Shown one piece after another: positions 23,986 to 31,997 of a stretch of DNA of 64,000 nucleotides. Below the pieces are notes generated by a model, which was not told the origin of the DNA, ran no database searches, and was given only the letters and a program-made list of their open reading frames with translations. How positions within the stretch are numbered: position 1 is the stretch's first letter; every line of letters begins with the position of its first letter. Source of the stretch: an uncultured Oscillospiraceae bacterium (lineage in GTDB: Bacteria; Bacillota; Clostridia; Oscillospirales; Oscillospiraceae); NCBI GenBank assembly GCA_944385365.1, contig CALWWW010000007.1, positions 40,337-104,336 of the forward strand. The letters are read 5' to 3'. Made by a program: the position numbers and the translations under genes.

Positions 23986-24519
23986 ATGACGGCAACAAAA
24001 AAGAGTTCCCTGGTGGCTCCCGTGGTGGTGCTGACCGTCATCGCCTTTGCCATCGCCGCCATTCTGGCCTTTGTCAACGATCTGACGGCCCCCGTCATCC
24101 AGGCCCAGGAGGAGGCCGCCGCCCAGGCGGCATTGCTGGAGGTCATGCCCGACGGCACCGACTTTACCGATGTCACCGGCCTGGAGCTGCCGGAAAACGT
24201 GGTCAAGATTCAGCAGGCCGGCAACGGCGCCGGTTACGTCTTCACCACCTACGGCAAGGGTTTCGGCGGAAACATTCAGGTCATGGTGGGCATTGACCCG
24301 GAGGGCGCCATCACCGGCACCAAGGTTCTGACCCACGGCGAGAGCGCCGGTATCAGTGACCCGGTGGTGGGCGACGGCTCCGAATTCCAGCAGCAGCTGC
24401 CCGGCGTCACGGACGTTTCGGAGATCGAAGCCGTCAGCGGCGCTACCAAGTCCTCCAACGGCATGATCGCCGCCATCGAAGCGGCCTTTGACGCCCTGGC
24501 CCTGGTGAACGCAGAATAA
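23986..24519 (+). CDS. rnfG: Rnf complex FMN-binding subunit G
   Basis: A 177-residue protein with one N-terminal membrane helix (VAPVVVLTVIAFAIAAILAF) and an extracytoplasmic FMN-binding domain. The covalent FMN site is the threonine T154 in VSGATKSSNGM. The KGFGGNIQVMVGIDPEGAI and THGESAGISDPVV blocks are typical of RnfG/NqrC. I start at ATG 23,986, 7 bases after GGAGGT (23,973-23,978). A GTG at 23,977 overlaps that site and is unlikely. It passes electrons between RnfC/B clusters and RnfD flavins. Confidence 0.93.
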   Translation: MTATKKSSLVAPVVVLTVIAFAIAAILAFVNDLTAPVIQAQEEAAAQAALLEVMPDGTDFTDVTGLELPENVVKIQQAGNGAGYVFTTYGKGFGGNIQVMVGIDPEGAITGTKVLTHGESAGISDPVVGDGSEFQQQLPGVTDVSEIEAVSGATKSSNGMIAAIEAAFDALALVNAE

Positions 24520-24531
24520 GGAGGCGGAGAA

Positions 24532-25215
24532 ATGAAGAAAGAATGTCAAAAACAGTCCGGCCTCGATATTTTGCTTCGGGGCATTATCAAGGAGAATCCC
24601 GTGTTGGTCCTGGTCCTGGGCACCTGCCCGTCCATGGCCACCTCTACATCCGTCAGCACCGCCGTGGGCATGGGCCTGGCGGCCACCATGGTGCTGCTGT
24701 GCTCCAATATGCTGATCTCCCTGCTGCGGAAGGTGATTCCCGACACGGTGCGCATTCCCTGCTATATCGTCGTCATCGCCGGTTTCGTCACCGTGGTGCA
24801 GATGCTGGTCCAGGCGTACTTTAAAGACTTGTACGACTCTTTGGGCGTGTTCCTGCCGCTGATCGTCGTCAACTGCATCATTCTGGGCCGCGCCGAAATG
24901 TTTGCCAGTAAAAACGGCGTCTTCCACTCGGCCCTGGACGGCCTGGGCATGGGCCTGGGCTTCACCCTGACCCTGACGGTCATGGGCACCATCCGTGAAG
25001 TCCTGGGCTCCGGCTCCTTTGCGGGCCACGAGCTGCCCTTCTTCTCCGAGTATAATATCCCCATCCTCAGCCAGAGCCCCGGCGGCTTCTTCGTCTTCGG
25101 CTGCCTGATTGCTTTGGTTGCCAAGTTGACCCATGGCCGCGTCAAGCACGAGGCCACCGGCTGCGGCGCTTGCCCCCACCGGACAGTCTGCGGCAAACTG
25201 GGAAAGGAGGCATGA
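24532..25215 (+). CDS. rnfE: Rnf complex membrane subunit E
   Basis: A 227-residue integral membrane protein of the NqrD/RnfE family. The N-terminal cytoplasmic part (KKECQKQSGLDILLRGIIKE) leads to NPVLVLVLGTCPSMATSTSV, the conserved half-helix containing a cysteine that may help carry an iron centre shared with RnfA. A second conserved element is LPLIVVNCIILGRAEMFA. About six membrane helices are expected. The ribosome site GGAGG lies 7 bases upstream. RnfE and RnfA form the inverted paralogous pair at the centre of the pump. Confidence 0.92.
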   Translation: MKKECQKQSGLDILLRGIIKENPVLVLVLGTCPSMATSTSVSTAVGMGLAATMVLLCSNMLISLLRKVIPDTVRIPCYIVVIAGFVTVVQMLVQAYFKDLYDSLGVFLPLIVVNCIILGRAEMFASKNGVFHSALDGLGMGLGFTLTLTVMGTIREVLGSGSFAGHELPFFSEYNIPILSQSPGGFFVFGCLIALVAKLTHGRVKHEATGCGACPHRTVCGKLGKEA

Positions 25216-25218
25216 TGT

Positions 25219-25818
25219 ATGGACTTCAAGAATCTGCTCTTTATCATGCTCAGCGCCGTTTTTGTCAATAACTATGTGCTGCAGCGGTTCCTGGGTATCT
25301 GCCCCTTCCTGGGCGTGTCCAAAAAGCTGGACCAGGCCGCCGGTATGTCCATCGCCGTCATCTTCGTCATGCTGCTGGCTACCGCCGTCACCTGGCCCAT
25401 CCAGACGTACTTGCTGGACCCCAATAACCTGGGCTATCTCCAGACCATCGTCTTTATCCTGGTCATTGCCGCCCTGGTGCAGCTGGTGGAAATCGTCCTC
25501 AAGCGCTACATCCCCGCCCTGCACCGTTCCCTGGGCATCTACCTGCCGCTGATCACCACCAACTGCGCCATCCTGGGCGTAACGGTGCTGAACATTCAGG
25601 AAAAGTACAACTTTGCCGAGGCCATGTTCAACTCCTTCGGCTCCGGCCTGGGCTTCTTCCTGGCCATGGTGCTGTTCTCCGGCATCCGCATCCGTACCGA
25701 GCACTGCGACGCGCCCAAGTCCTTCAAGGGCCTGCCCATTACGCTGGTGTCGGCGGCCATTCTGGCGGCGGCATTCCAGGGCTTCGGCGGCGTTATCAAC
25801 AGCCTGTTCGGCCGATAA
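25219..25818 (+). CDS. rnfA: Rnf complex membrane subunit A
   Basis: A 199-residue membrane protein, full length for RnfA/NqrE. The start MDFKNLLFIMLSAVFVNNYV and the following LQRFLGICPFLGVSKK carry the conserved cysteine half-site that pairs with RnfE. IYLPLITTNCAILGVTVLN is the second signature. Six transmembrane helices are expected. It follows rnfE after 3 bases and precedes rnfB after 16. Together with RnfD and RnfE it forms the path for Na+ or H+. Which ion is used cannot be decided here. Confidence 0.93.
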   Translation: MDFKNLLFIMLSAVFVNNYVLQRFLGICPFLGVSKKLDQAAGMSIAVIFVMLLATAVTWPIQTYLLDPNNLGYLQTIVFILVIAALVQLVEIVLKRYIPALHRSLGIYLPLITTNCAILGVTVLNIQEKYNFAEAMFNSFGSGLGFFLAMVLFSGIRIRTEHCDAPKSFKGLPITLVSAAILAAAFQGFGGVINSLFGR

Positions 25819-25834
25819 GGAGGGGGAACGGATT

Positions 25835-26686
25835 ATGATGAACATCATTTTGACCGCCGCCGTGGCGGTGGCCGTCATCGGTCTCGTCTGCGGCGTCATC
25901 CTGGCCGTGGCCTCCAAGGTCATGGCCGTGGAGGAAGACCCCCGGTTCCCGGCCATCCGTGCCGCCCTGCCCGGCGCCAACTGCGGCGCTTGTGGCTACG
26001 CGGGCTGCGACGGCTATGCCCAGGCATTGGCCTCCGGCAAGGAGACCCGCCCCAATATCTGCGTCCCCGGCGGCGCGTCCTGTGCCGCGGAAATCGCTTC
26101 GGTGCTGGGCATCGAGGCCGGTGAGGTGGAAAAGCGCGTGGCTGTTGTCTGCTGCGCCGGTGACTGCACCAAAACCGACGTCCGCATGAATTACCAGGGC
26201 GTCAAGAGCTGCGCCGCAGCGCGGCTGCTGTTCGGTGGACCGGACGCCTGTGCCTTCGGCTGTCTCGGCAACGGCGATTGCATGGCCGTCTGTCCCAACA
26301 ACGCCATCCGCATCGAAAAGGGTGTGGCTGTGGTGGACCGGGACCTGTGTACCGGCTGCGGTCTCTGCGCCCACGTCTGCCCCAACCGCGTCATTGGTAT
26401 TTTCTCGGCCAAACAGCAGGTGATCAACGTCTGCTCCAACCTGGAGCGCGGCAAGGCCGTGGTGGATGTCTGCAAGGCCGGCTGCATCGGCTGCACCAAG
26501 TGCAGCAAGGTCTGCCCCAACAACGCCATCAAGATGGACAATGCCCTGGCCCGCGTGAATCCCGTGCGGTGTACGGCCTGCGGCAAGTGCGTGGAAGCCT
26601 GCCCCACAGGCAGCGTCAAGTTTGTCTTTGGCGGTCCCAGACCGCAGCCGGAACCGGAGGAAACCCCGGTGGAGGAAGCTGTCTGA
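25835..26686 (+). CDS. rnfB: Rnf complex iron-sulfur subunit B
   Basis: A 283-residue protein and the likely ferredoxin entry point. It has one N-terminal membrane helix (ILTAAVAVAVIGLVCGVILA), then the four-Cys Fes domain (GANCGACGYAGCDGYAQAL with C50, C53, C58, and C76 in NICVPGG). Next come several ferredoxin motifs: CLGNGDCMAVCP, CTGCGLCAHVCP, CIGCTKCSKVCP and CTACGKCVEACP. ATG 25,835 has AAGGAGGGGG upstream. It ends the rnf operon and a hairpin terminator follows. The C terminus is Pro/Glu-rich. Confidence 0.94.
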   Translation: MMNIILTAAVAVAVIGLVCGVILAVASKVMAVEEDPRFPAIRAALPGANCGACGYAGCDGYAQALASGKETRPNICVPGGASCAAEIASVLGIEAGEVEKRVAVVCCAGDCTKTDVRMNYQGVKSCAAARLLFGGPDACAFGCLGNGDCMAVCPNNAIRIEKGVAVVDRDLCTGCGLCAHVCPNRVIGIFSAKQQVINVCSNLERGKAVVDVCKAGCIGCTKCSKVCPNNAIKMDNALARVNPVRCTACGKCVEACPTGSVKFVFGGPRPQPEPEETPVEEAV

Positions 26687-26699
26687 CCGTCCTATACAG

Positions 26700-26735
26700 A
26701 AAAAAAGCAGCATGGTTGACCATGCTGCTTTTTTT
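26700..26735. terminator. Bidirectional terminator between rnfB and rubrerythrin
   Basis: AAAAAA-GCAGCATGGT-TG-ACCATGCTGC-TTTTTTT: strong stem with A and T runs on both sides, serving both converging genes. Confidence 0.88.
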
Positions 26736-26763
26736 ATATGTAGCAATCCGAGGGAAAGGGGGA

Positions 26764-27327
26764 TCAGATGGTTTTCTTAAAGGAGGTTTCCTCAAAAGAA
26801 CCGATGGCGCCGCAGACCTCGCAGACGTCGGGGCGATGCTCGAAGGTAGCACCGCAGAACTGACAGCGGTAGCCCTGGACCGTGACGGTCTTGGGAGCGG
26901 CGACGGGGGCGCTGGCGGTTTCAGCGGCTGCGCCGGCTTCCTGCAGCTGCACCAGAGCCTGCATAAAGCGCATTTCATGGTCCTTTTCGATCTTGGCGAT
27001 ATTTTCAAAGAGAAGGGCAATGTCCTCAAAGCCCTCCTGACGGGCCTGGGCGGCAAAATCGGGATACATGCTGCTCCACTCGCCATACTCACCGGCGGCG
27101 GCGGCCTGGAGATTCTCAGTGGTATTGCCGATGCCCATCAGCTTCTGATAGAGCAGCTTACCGTGCATGGCTTCGTTGGTGGAGAGGCTGTCGAAAAGGG
27201 CAGCGATTTCCGGGTGATTCTCCTGCTTGGCGCGCTGGGCAAAAAAGGTGTACTTGTTACGGGCCATGGACTCGCCCTGGAAGGCGGCCAGCAGATTTTT
27301 TTCGGTCTGTGTTCCCTTAATGCTCAT
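26764..27327 (-). CDS. rbr: Rubrerythrin
   Basis: A 187-residue cytosolic peroxide-reducing protein. The N-terminal diiron ferritin-like domain shows QGESMARNKYTFFAQRAKQE, NEAMHGKLLYQKL and AKIEKDHEMRFMQAL, with the glutamate and histidine ligands. After an Ala/Pro linker (residues about 135-148) the rubredoxin domain has YRCQFCGATFEHRPDVCEVC. I choose ATG 27,327 (complement), 8 bases after GGAGG; ATG 27,333 is too close to it. Its promoter contains a PerR/Fur-like palindrome. It lies back-to-back with the rnf operon, consistent with oxygen-stress defence in an anaerobe. Confidence 0.95.
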   Translation of the reverse strand: MSIKGTQTEKNLLAAFQGESMARNKYTFFAQRAKQENHPEIAALFDSLSTNEAMHGKLLYQKLMGIGNTTENLQAAAAGEYGEWSSMYPDFAAQARQEGFEDIALLFENIAKIEKDHEMRFMQALVQLQEAGAAAETASAPVAAPKTVTVQGYRCQFCGATFEHRPDVCEVCGAIGSFEETSFKKTI

Positions 27328-27344
27328 TGTCATTGCCTCCTTGC

Positions 27345-27394
27345 AATAATAAGTATTGTTATTGATATTATATACCAGTATTCCAAGATGTCAA
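27345..27394 (-). promoter_or_regulatory. Rubrerythrin promoter with PerR/Fur-like palindrome
   Basis: On the - strand: -35 TTGACA (27,389-27,394), 16-bp spacer, -10 TATAAT (27,367-27,372). Between the -10 and the ribosome site lies the near-palindrome AATAATAAGTATTGTTATT (27,345-27,363), which resembles the 7-1-7 operators of PerR and Fur. Peroxide or iron control is therefore plausible. Confidence 0.7.
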
Positions 27395-27440
27395 GTAGGT
27401 AAACTGGGGAATTTTTCTTATATTTTTCTTGCGAATCCCA

Positions 27441-27479
27441 TAAAAAAATAAGCTCCCGGTCCCAACAGGGGCCGGGGGC
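27441..27479 (-). terminator. Terminator of the 71-residue protein gene
   Basis: GCTCCCGGTCCC and GGGGCCGGGGGC pair around AACA, and the leftward transcript continues into seven U. A weaker hairpin GCCGGA/TCCGGC overlaps the gene's stop codon just before it. Confidence 0.75.
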
Positions 27480-27504
27480 ACAGTGGGAAAAAGACAGGCC
27501 GGAT

Positions 27505-27720
27505 TTAGTCCGGCTTTTCAAGAATGACAAACGATACCAGTGTTTCCTTGTGGAGATAGTGCTCCAACTTGGGGTCCACCTCCACCGTCTGGGTGTTCAT
27601 CTGCGAGATGACCCAACCTTCTTCCAGCAGCTTGTTAAGATGCACCAGATACGGATTGCGGTTGACATCGGTTTGTTCTGTTACGTCGCGGCTGTTGCTG
27701 ATGTAGACTACTTTTTGCAT
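27505..27720 (-). CDS. Small conserved-looking protein, 71 residues, unknown
   Basis: The start at ATG 27,720 (complement) follows GGAGGGG at good spacing; the longer frame to 27,846 has no site. The sequence MQKVVYISNSRDVTEQTDVN, then LNKLLEEGWVISQMNTQTVE, then TLVSFVILEKPD has the shape of a small alpha/beta domain. The 'LNKLLEEGWxI' pattern occurs in DUF4177-like proteins, in which one helix packs on a short sheet. Function is unknown. It has its own terminator pair. Confidence 0.55.
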   Translation of the reverse strand: MQKVVYISNSRDVTEQTDVNRNPYLVHLNKLLEEGWVISQMNTQTVEVDPKLEHYLHKETLVSFVILEKPD

Positions 27721-27782
27721 GGAACCCCTCCAGTTTCCGGTGATTTGGGAATAAAGTGTTGTGGTATGGCAGGCCGATGCCG

Positions 27783-28127
27783 TCAGACCTGATGCTTTTT
27801 CGCTGTATTCAGTGAAGAGATTAAAATCCTTTTCAGCTCGGTGCATCGTTCCAGAGTGGAACTGTCATCATAAAAGCCGCTTTCAATGAGCAGCTCCAAC
27901 CAGTATTCGCTCTCTGCACATTCTTTTAAGGCAATTTGCAGTTTTGCAATGAAATCGGCGCGGCCATGGGCATAGAATGCCTCCCGTACATTGGCGCCGA
28001 TACTGGTTCCGGAGCGGATGAGCTGATTGGTGAGAATACATTCCCGTTTTGAGTGCTTGATTTCGTTGCAAACTTTGATAATTTCTAAGGCAAATGCTTT
28101 GGATTTTTCTTGAAGCGGACTGGGCAT
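27783..28127 (-). CDS. Four-helix-bundle protein (23S rRNA IVS-type family)
   Basis: A 114-residue protein from ATG 28,127 (complement) with GAGGTG upstream. The sequence SKAFALEIIKVCNEIKHSKR, then LIRSGTSIGANVREAFYAHG and FIAKLQIALKECAESEYWLE is the classic four-helix-bundle family (TIGR02436/PF05635), named from copies inside 23S rRNA intervening sequences. Free-standing copies like this one are common in gut Clostridia and Bacteroidota, and some are linked to retroelements. No rRNA and no reverse transcriptase is near it here. It may bind nucleic acid. Confidence 0.85.
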   Translation of the reverse strand: MPSPLQEKSKAFALEIIKVCNEIKHSKRECILTNQLIRSGTSIGANVREAFYAHGRADFIAKLQIALKECAESEYWLELLIESGFYDDSSTLERCTELKRILISSLNTAKKHQV

Positions 28128-28176
28128 GGTTGTCACCTCAAATATAAAAATCCGTGCCGCTCCTGCGGCACACCAC

Positions 28177-28269
28177 ACTTATTCACTTTTCACTATTACT
28201 TCTTCACTCCAAAAATCCCGGGCAGGCAGTAGAAGCCAGTGAAAAGTGAAGAGTGAATAGTGAATAAGT
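28177..28269. repeat. Inverted pair of AGTGAAN heptamer arrays
   Basis: The right arm (28,238-28,269) is AGTGAAA, AGTGAAG, AGTGAAT, AGTGAAT, AAGT. The left arm (28,177-28,208), read on the other strand, is AGTGAAG, AAGTAAT, AGTGAAA, AGTGAAT, AAGT. Each arm is 32 bases, the arms are 29 bases apart, and together they can form a long imperfect hairpin upstream of the four-helix-bundle gene. Confidence 0.75.
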
Positions 28270-28303
28270 AAAAATCCCGAACGCATTTGCATTCGGGATT
28301 TTT
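28270..28303 (-). terminator. Terminator of tRNA-Leu
   Basis: AAAAATCCCGAA and TTCGGGATTTTT pair around CGCATTTGCA directly 3' of the tRNA in the leftward direction. The U run is in the leftward transcript. Confidence 0.75.
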
Positions 28304-28389
28304 GGTGCCGCTGACCGGGATCGAACCGGTACGGTGTTGCCACCGAGGGATTTTAAGTCCCTTGCGTCTGCCTGTTTCGCCACAGCGGC
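28303..28389 (-). tRNA. tRNA-Leu, anticodon UAA
   Basis: 87 nt with encoded CCA. Acceptor GCCGCTG pairs with CAGCGGC, discriminator A. The anticodon arm AGGGA-CTTAAAA-TCCCT gives anticodon TAA. A long class II variable arm (CGGTGGCAACACCG) and T-loop GGTTCGATCC are present. Class II variable arm plus UAA fixes it as leucine. A good promoter lies just upstream. Confidence 0.95.
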
Positions 28390-28397
28390 GTGAACAT

Positions 28398-28427
28398 ATC
28401 ATACCATTTACCATAATGAATTGTCAA
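28398..28427 (-). promoter_or_regulatory. Promoter of tRNA-Leu
   Basis: On the - strand: -35 TTGACA (28,422-28,427), 18-bp spacer, -10 TATGAT (28,398-28,403), about 9 bases from the tRNA 5' end. Confidence 0.75.
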
Positions 28428-28610
28428 GAAAAATCCGACAAACGGTGAAATACCACCCATATTTTTTGAGAGAAACCAGTCGAAGATTGACAGGGCACAG
28501 CCAGGGTATTATGATAATGTATAATACCCTGGCAGAACCGCCGGACTGGGAAAGCCATGCGCGGCATCCGCACAGTACCGCGGGATTCCAGGCAAAAAGG
28601 AGGAGCAATC

Positions 28611-29549
28611 GTGGAACGATTTTGCACATACTGCGGCAAACCGCTGCCGGAGGACGGCGTATGCGGCTGCCAGCCGGACACAGAGGAGACAACGTCGCTG
28701 GATACGCCGCGGGAGAGCGCACCGGTGGCAGAGCCGCAGGCTGCGGAGGAGACTGCGGCCCAGGAGACCTGCACCCAAACGGACATGGCCCAAGACCTGC
28801 CCATGTTTCAGCCGGCTCCGGCCAGCGAGAATCTCTATTGGAAAAAATTAAAAGAGCCCATGGGACGCCTGAAATCGTTTCTGCTGGACTACTGGCGTGA
28901 CCCCATCAAGGCGACCACCGGCGTGCTCAAGGCACGGGACTCGGCGCTGGCTGTGACCATGATGGTGCTTCATGTGGTCCTGGCCGGGCTGGTGCTGTTT
29001 GTTGCCAGCAGCAAACTGTTACATACCATTGTGGAATCGGCTGCCGGTGCGTCCGGCGGACGGACAGACATCTATGTGCCGCTGTTCACCACCTGGATGG
29101 TGGGGGCACGGATTGCCATTATTGCGCTGGCCCTGTCCGTTCTGGCGGTCTTCGTGCAAATCAAGCTGACACGGGTCAATGCCGGATTTTATTATGTCCT
29201 GTTGGCGGTGGGTGTGAATACGGTATTCAGCAGCGCCGCTCTGCTCCTGGCGTTGTTGCTCATTCTCTTTGGATGGTGGATGGGCGCGACCCTGGCACTG
29301 GTCCTTGGCGCGGTGTTCTGGTGCGGTTTGATGACGCTGCTGCTGGTGAAAATCTTCGGTTTGCCCATGACCGGCTCCCATCTGACCATGGCGGCGGTGC
29401 TGATGACGGTGGTAATCTCCATGACCGTCTGCACCGGCGGCAAACTGTGCGAACAGGCGACCGCGGGCATGTATGTGGCGGGCCAATCCCTGGAAGACAG
29501 GCTGGACGACTGGACGGATTCCTTCGGCAGTCTCAATGATCTGTTTTGA
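28611..29549 (+). CDS. Zinc-ribbon membrane protein, unknown function
   Basis: A 312-residue protein from GTG 28,611, directly after AAAGGAGGAG. Residues 4-19 hold a short zinc-ribbon (FCTYCGKPLPEDGVCGC). Residues 20-90 are acidic and disordered-looking (EETTSLDTPRESAPVAEPQ). The rest has about five membrane segments (MMVLHVVLAGLVLFVA, IAIIALALSVLAVFV, FYYVLLAVGVNTVFSSAALL, ATLALVLGAVFWCGLMTLLL, TMAAVLMTVVISMTV). This zinc-ribbon plus membrane layout is common in Firmicutes (YIP1- or DUF-type proteins) without known role. It converges on the aconitase gene. Confidence 0.7.
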   Translation: MERFCTYCGKPLPEDGVCGCQPDTEETTSLDTPRESAPVAEPQAAEETAAQETCTQTDMAQDLPMFQPAPASENLYWKKLKEPMGRLKSFLLDYWRDPIKATTGVLKARDSALAVTMMVLHVVLAGLVLFVASSKLLHTIVESAAGASGGRTDIYVPLFTTWMVGARIAIIALALSVLAVFVQIKLTRVNAGFYYVLLAVGVNTVFSSAALLLALLLILFGWWMGATLALVLGAVFWCGLMTLLLVKIFGLPMTGSHLTMAAVLMTVVISMTVCTGGKLCEQATAGMYVAGQSLEDRLDDWTDSFGSLNDLF

Positions 29550-29560
29550 AATATTGGAAT

Positions 29561-29596
29561 AAAAAATCGTGGATGCCGCGGCATCCACGATTTTTT
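29561..29596. terminator. Bidirectional terminator between converging genes
   Basis: AAAAAATCGTGGATGCC / GGCATCCACGATTTTTT with a tiny loop; A and T runs on both sides serve both genes. Confidence 0.88.
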
Positions 29597-29600
29597 GCGC

Positions 29601-31838
29601 TTATTTGGCGTAGTAATTGATGAGGCAGCCGGAGAGGATGATATCCCGATCCTCCGCCGTCAGGCGTTCCAGCTTCAAAGGAATGGTGCTGGAGATGCCG
29701 TTCTGAATCAACGTGGCGTCTATGGACTCCGCGCCGGATTCCAGGGCGGCCTTGATGCCGGGGATGTACAGCTTGTCGCCGGGCTGAATGTTATACTGGG
29801 CAATGTCCGTCACGGTGAACGGCACCATGCCCCAGTTGATGACATTGGAGCGATACCGCTTGGTGGCGAAGTCCTCGCACAGGTTGGCGCAGCCGCCCAG
29901 AACCCGCTGGCAGGAGGCCGCCTGCTCCCGGGCGGAACCGTCGCCGGGCCGGATGGACATGACCACGCTGCCCAGGCCCGTGGTTTTGGCGTCGTGACCG
30001 TCCAGAGCGGCGGCGACTTCAGGGGCATCGGGGTTCTCCCGCCGCAGCTGCTCCACGGCCAGCACGGCTTTGGCACGGCCCACATACTGGGGGTCCTTGC
30101 GGCTCAGGGCGAACTCCGACAGCTTGAGGGGATTGGAACGGTAGGAAGAGGTTTCACCGGAGGGAATCAGCTCGTCGGTGGTGGTGACGGGATCATAGAT
30201 GGCCGACGCCACGGTGAGATAGAGGTTCTCCGGCATGGGAATCTGGCTGGGCCAGTCGGCAATGTTGGGGCCGAAGACCAGTTCGGCGTCCTTCTGGGGA
30301 TGGCCCACGCCGTGGTAAACGCGGCGGTAGGCGGAATCGTCAAAGTGGTATTCCACAAAGGACTCGTCCGGCTCCAGACCCAAATCCATGGCGGAGGTGA
30401 TGGCGCCGCCGTTGAGGGAGGAAGCGGCAATGGAACGGGCGTCCATCAGTGCCACATAGGACACCTGGCCGTCGCCGGGCTTGGAGCCCTCCCGGTTGGG
30501 GAAGTTGCGGGTGGAATGGCGGATGGAGAACGCGCCGTTGGCGGGCACGTCGCCTGCACCGAAGCAGGGACCGCAGAAAGCCGACCGGACGGAGACGCCG
30601 GAGGCCATGAGCTTGGCCAGATCGCCGGTGCGGGCCAGCTCCATCATGACGGGCTGGCTGGCCGGGTAGGCGCTGAGCCAATAGGCGTCGGAACCGATGG
30701 GAGTACCATTGAGAATCTGGGCCGCTTTCCGCAGATTCTGGTAGGTGCCGCCGGAACATCCGGCAATGACGCCCTGATCGGCATAGAATTTGCCGTTGCG
30801 AATCTTCCGCAGCAGGCTTTCGGGCTTGGTTTTCAGCTCCAGCTTCAGCATGGTGTCCTCGTCCACCTTGTGGAGAATGTCCTCCAGGTTGGCGTTGAAC
30901 TCCCGGATGGTGAAGGCGTTGGAGGGATGGAACGGCAGGGCAATCATAGGCTCCACTTTGGAGAGGTCTACCTCGATGACGCAGTCATAGTATGCGCCGT
31001 CGGCAGGGGAGAGGGCCTTGTAGTCGCTGCCGCGGCCGTGGGCTTCCAGAGACTTTTTTACCGTCTCGTCGGTGCACCAGATGGAGCTGAGGCAGCTGGT
31101 CTCCGTAGTCATAACGTCGATGCCGCTGCGGTAGTCCATGGCCAGATTGGCCACACCGGGGCCGAAGAACTCCATGACGCCGTTTTTCACGGTACCCTGG
31201 GAGAACGTCGCGCCGATCAGGGCAATGGCCACGTCCTGGGGACCGACGCCGGGCCGGGGCGCGCCGGTGAGATAGATGGCAATGACACGGGGATAGGCAA
31301 TGTCATAGGTCTTGTTCAGCAGCTGCTTGACCAGCTCCGGGCCGCCCTCGCCGATGGCCATGGTGCCGTAAGCGCCGTACCGGGTGTGGGAGTCGGAGCC
31401 GATGATCATTTTGCCGCCGCCGGCGTACATCTCCCGCATGTAGCTGTGAATGACCGACTGGTGGGCCGGGACAAACTCGCCGCCGTACTTCTTGGCGGCG
31501 CTGAGACCGAACACGTGGTCATCTTCATTGATGGTGCCGCCCACGGCACAGAGGCTGTTGTGGCAGTTGGTCAGCACATAGGGCAGGGGAAACTCGGTGA
31601 GACCCGAGGCACGGGCCGTCTGGATGATGCCCACATAGGTGATGTCGTGGGAAGCCATGGCGTCGAATTTGATTTTGAGGAAGTCCATGGACCCGGAGGT
31701 GTTGTGCTGGGACAGAACGCCATAGGCCATGGTGCCGGTCTTGCCGGTATCGGGACGCAGACCGGCGGCGATGCCGGCCTCTTCGGTCAGGAACTGGCCA
31801 TTGCGGTAGAAATGGCCGCCGTTGTGGACGGTAATCAT
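29601..31838 (-). CDS. Aconitase-family hydratase (YbhJ-like)
   Basis: A 745-residue protein of the aconitase/homoaconitase superfamily, closest in layout to E. coli YbhJ rather than AcnA/AcnB. Cluster and active-site regions are recognisable: TNCHNSLCAVGGTINEDDHV, MIIGSDSHTRYGAYGTMAIG, TETSCLSSIW, and SAFCGPCFGAGDVPANGAFS with the two cysteines of the [4Fe-4S] ligand pair. The C-terminal swivel domain holds the NVINWGMVPFTV arginine/serine loop. It stands alone, with no citrate synthase or isocitrate dehydrogenase nearby, so its substrate is uncertain. It is transcribed from a promoter overlapped by a 19-bp palindrome. Confidence 0.85.
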   Translation of the reverse strand: MITVHNGGHFYRNGQFLTEEAGIAAGLRPDTGKTGTMAYGVLSQHNTSGSMDFLKIKFDAMASHDITYVGIIQTARASGLTEFPLPYVLTNCHNSLCAVGGTINEDDHVFGLSAAKKYGGEFVPAHQSVIHSYMREMYAGGGKMIIGSDSHTRYGAYGTMAIGEGGPELVKQLLNKTYDIAYPRVIAIYLTGAPRPGVGPQDVAIALIGATFSQGTVKNGVMEFFGPGVANLAMDYRSGIDVMTTETSCLSSIWCTDETVKKSLEAHGRGSDYKALSPADGAYYDCVIEVDLSKVEPMIALPFHPSNAFTIREFNANLEDILHKVDEDTMLKLELKTKPESLLRKIRNGKFYADQGVIAGCSGGTYQNLRKAAQILNGTPIGSDAYWLSAYPASQPVMMELARTGDLAKLMASGVSVRSAFCGPCFGAGDVPANGAFSIRHSTRNFPNREGSKPGDGQVSYVALMDARSIAASSLNGGAITSAMDLGLEPDESFVEYHFDDSAYRRVYHGVGHPQKDAELVFGPNIADWPSQIPMPENLYLTVASAIYDPVTTTDELIPSGETSSYRSNPLKLSEFALSRKDPQYVGRAKAVLAVEQLRRENPDAPEVAAALDGHDAKTTGLGSVVMSIRPGDGSAREQAASCQRVLGGCANLCEDFATKRYRSNVINWGMVPFTVTDIAQYNIQPGDKLYIPGIKAALESGAESIDATLIQNGISSTIPLKLERLTAEDRDIILSGCLINYYAK

Positions 31839-31873
31839 TGGAATGCGCTCCTTTACTACATTGTCGTATTGAA

Positions 31874-31912
31874 TGATATGTGTATCATATCAGGAATTGC
31901 GGCCATTTGCAA
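31874..31912 (-). promoter_or_regulatory. Promoter and palindromic operator of the aconitase-family gene
   Basis: On the - strand: -35 TTGCAA (31,907-31,912), 17-bp spacer, -10 TATGAT (31,884-31,889). The perfect inverted repeat TGATATG-N5-CATATCA (31,874-31,892) covers the -10, a typical repressor position. Confidence 0.7.
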
Positions 31913-31997
31913 GAAAAACCGTGACACCCTGCAAAATTGTCGTGGTTCGGAGGAGATACAGAATCAAAAATTACGCTTTTCCGGGATAACACCCAAA

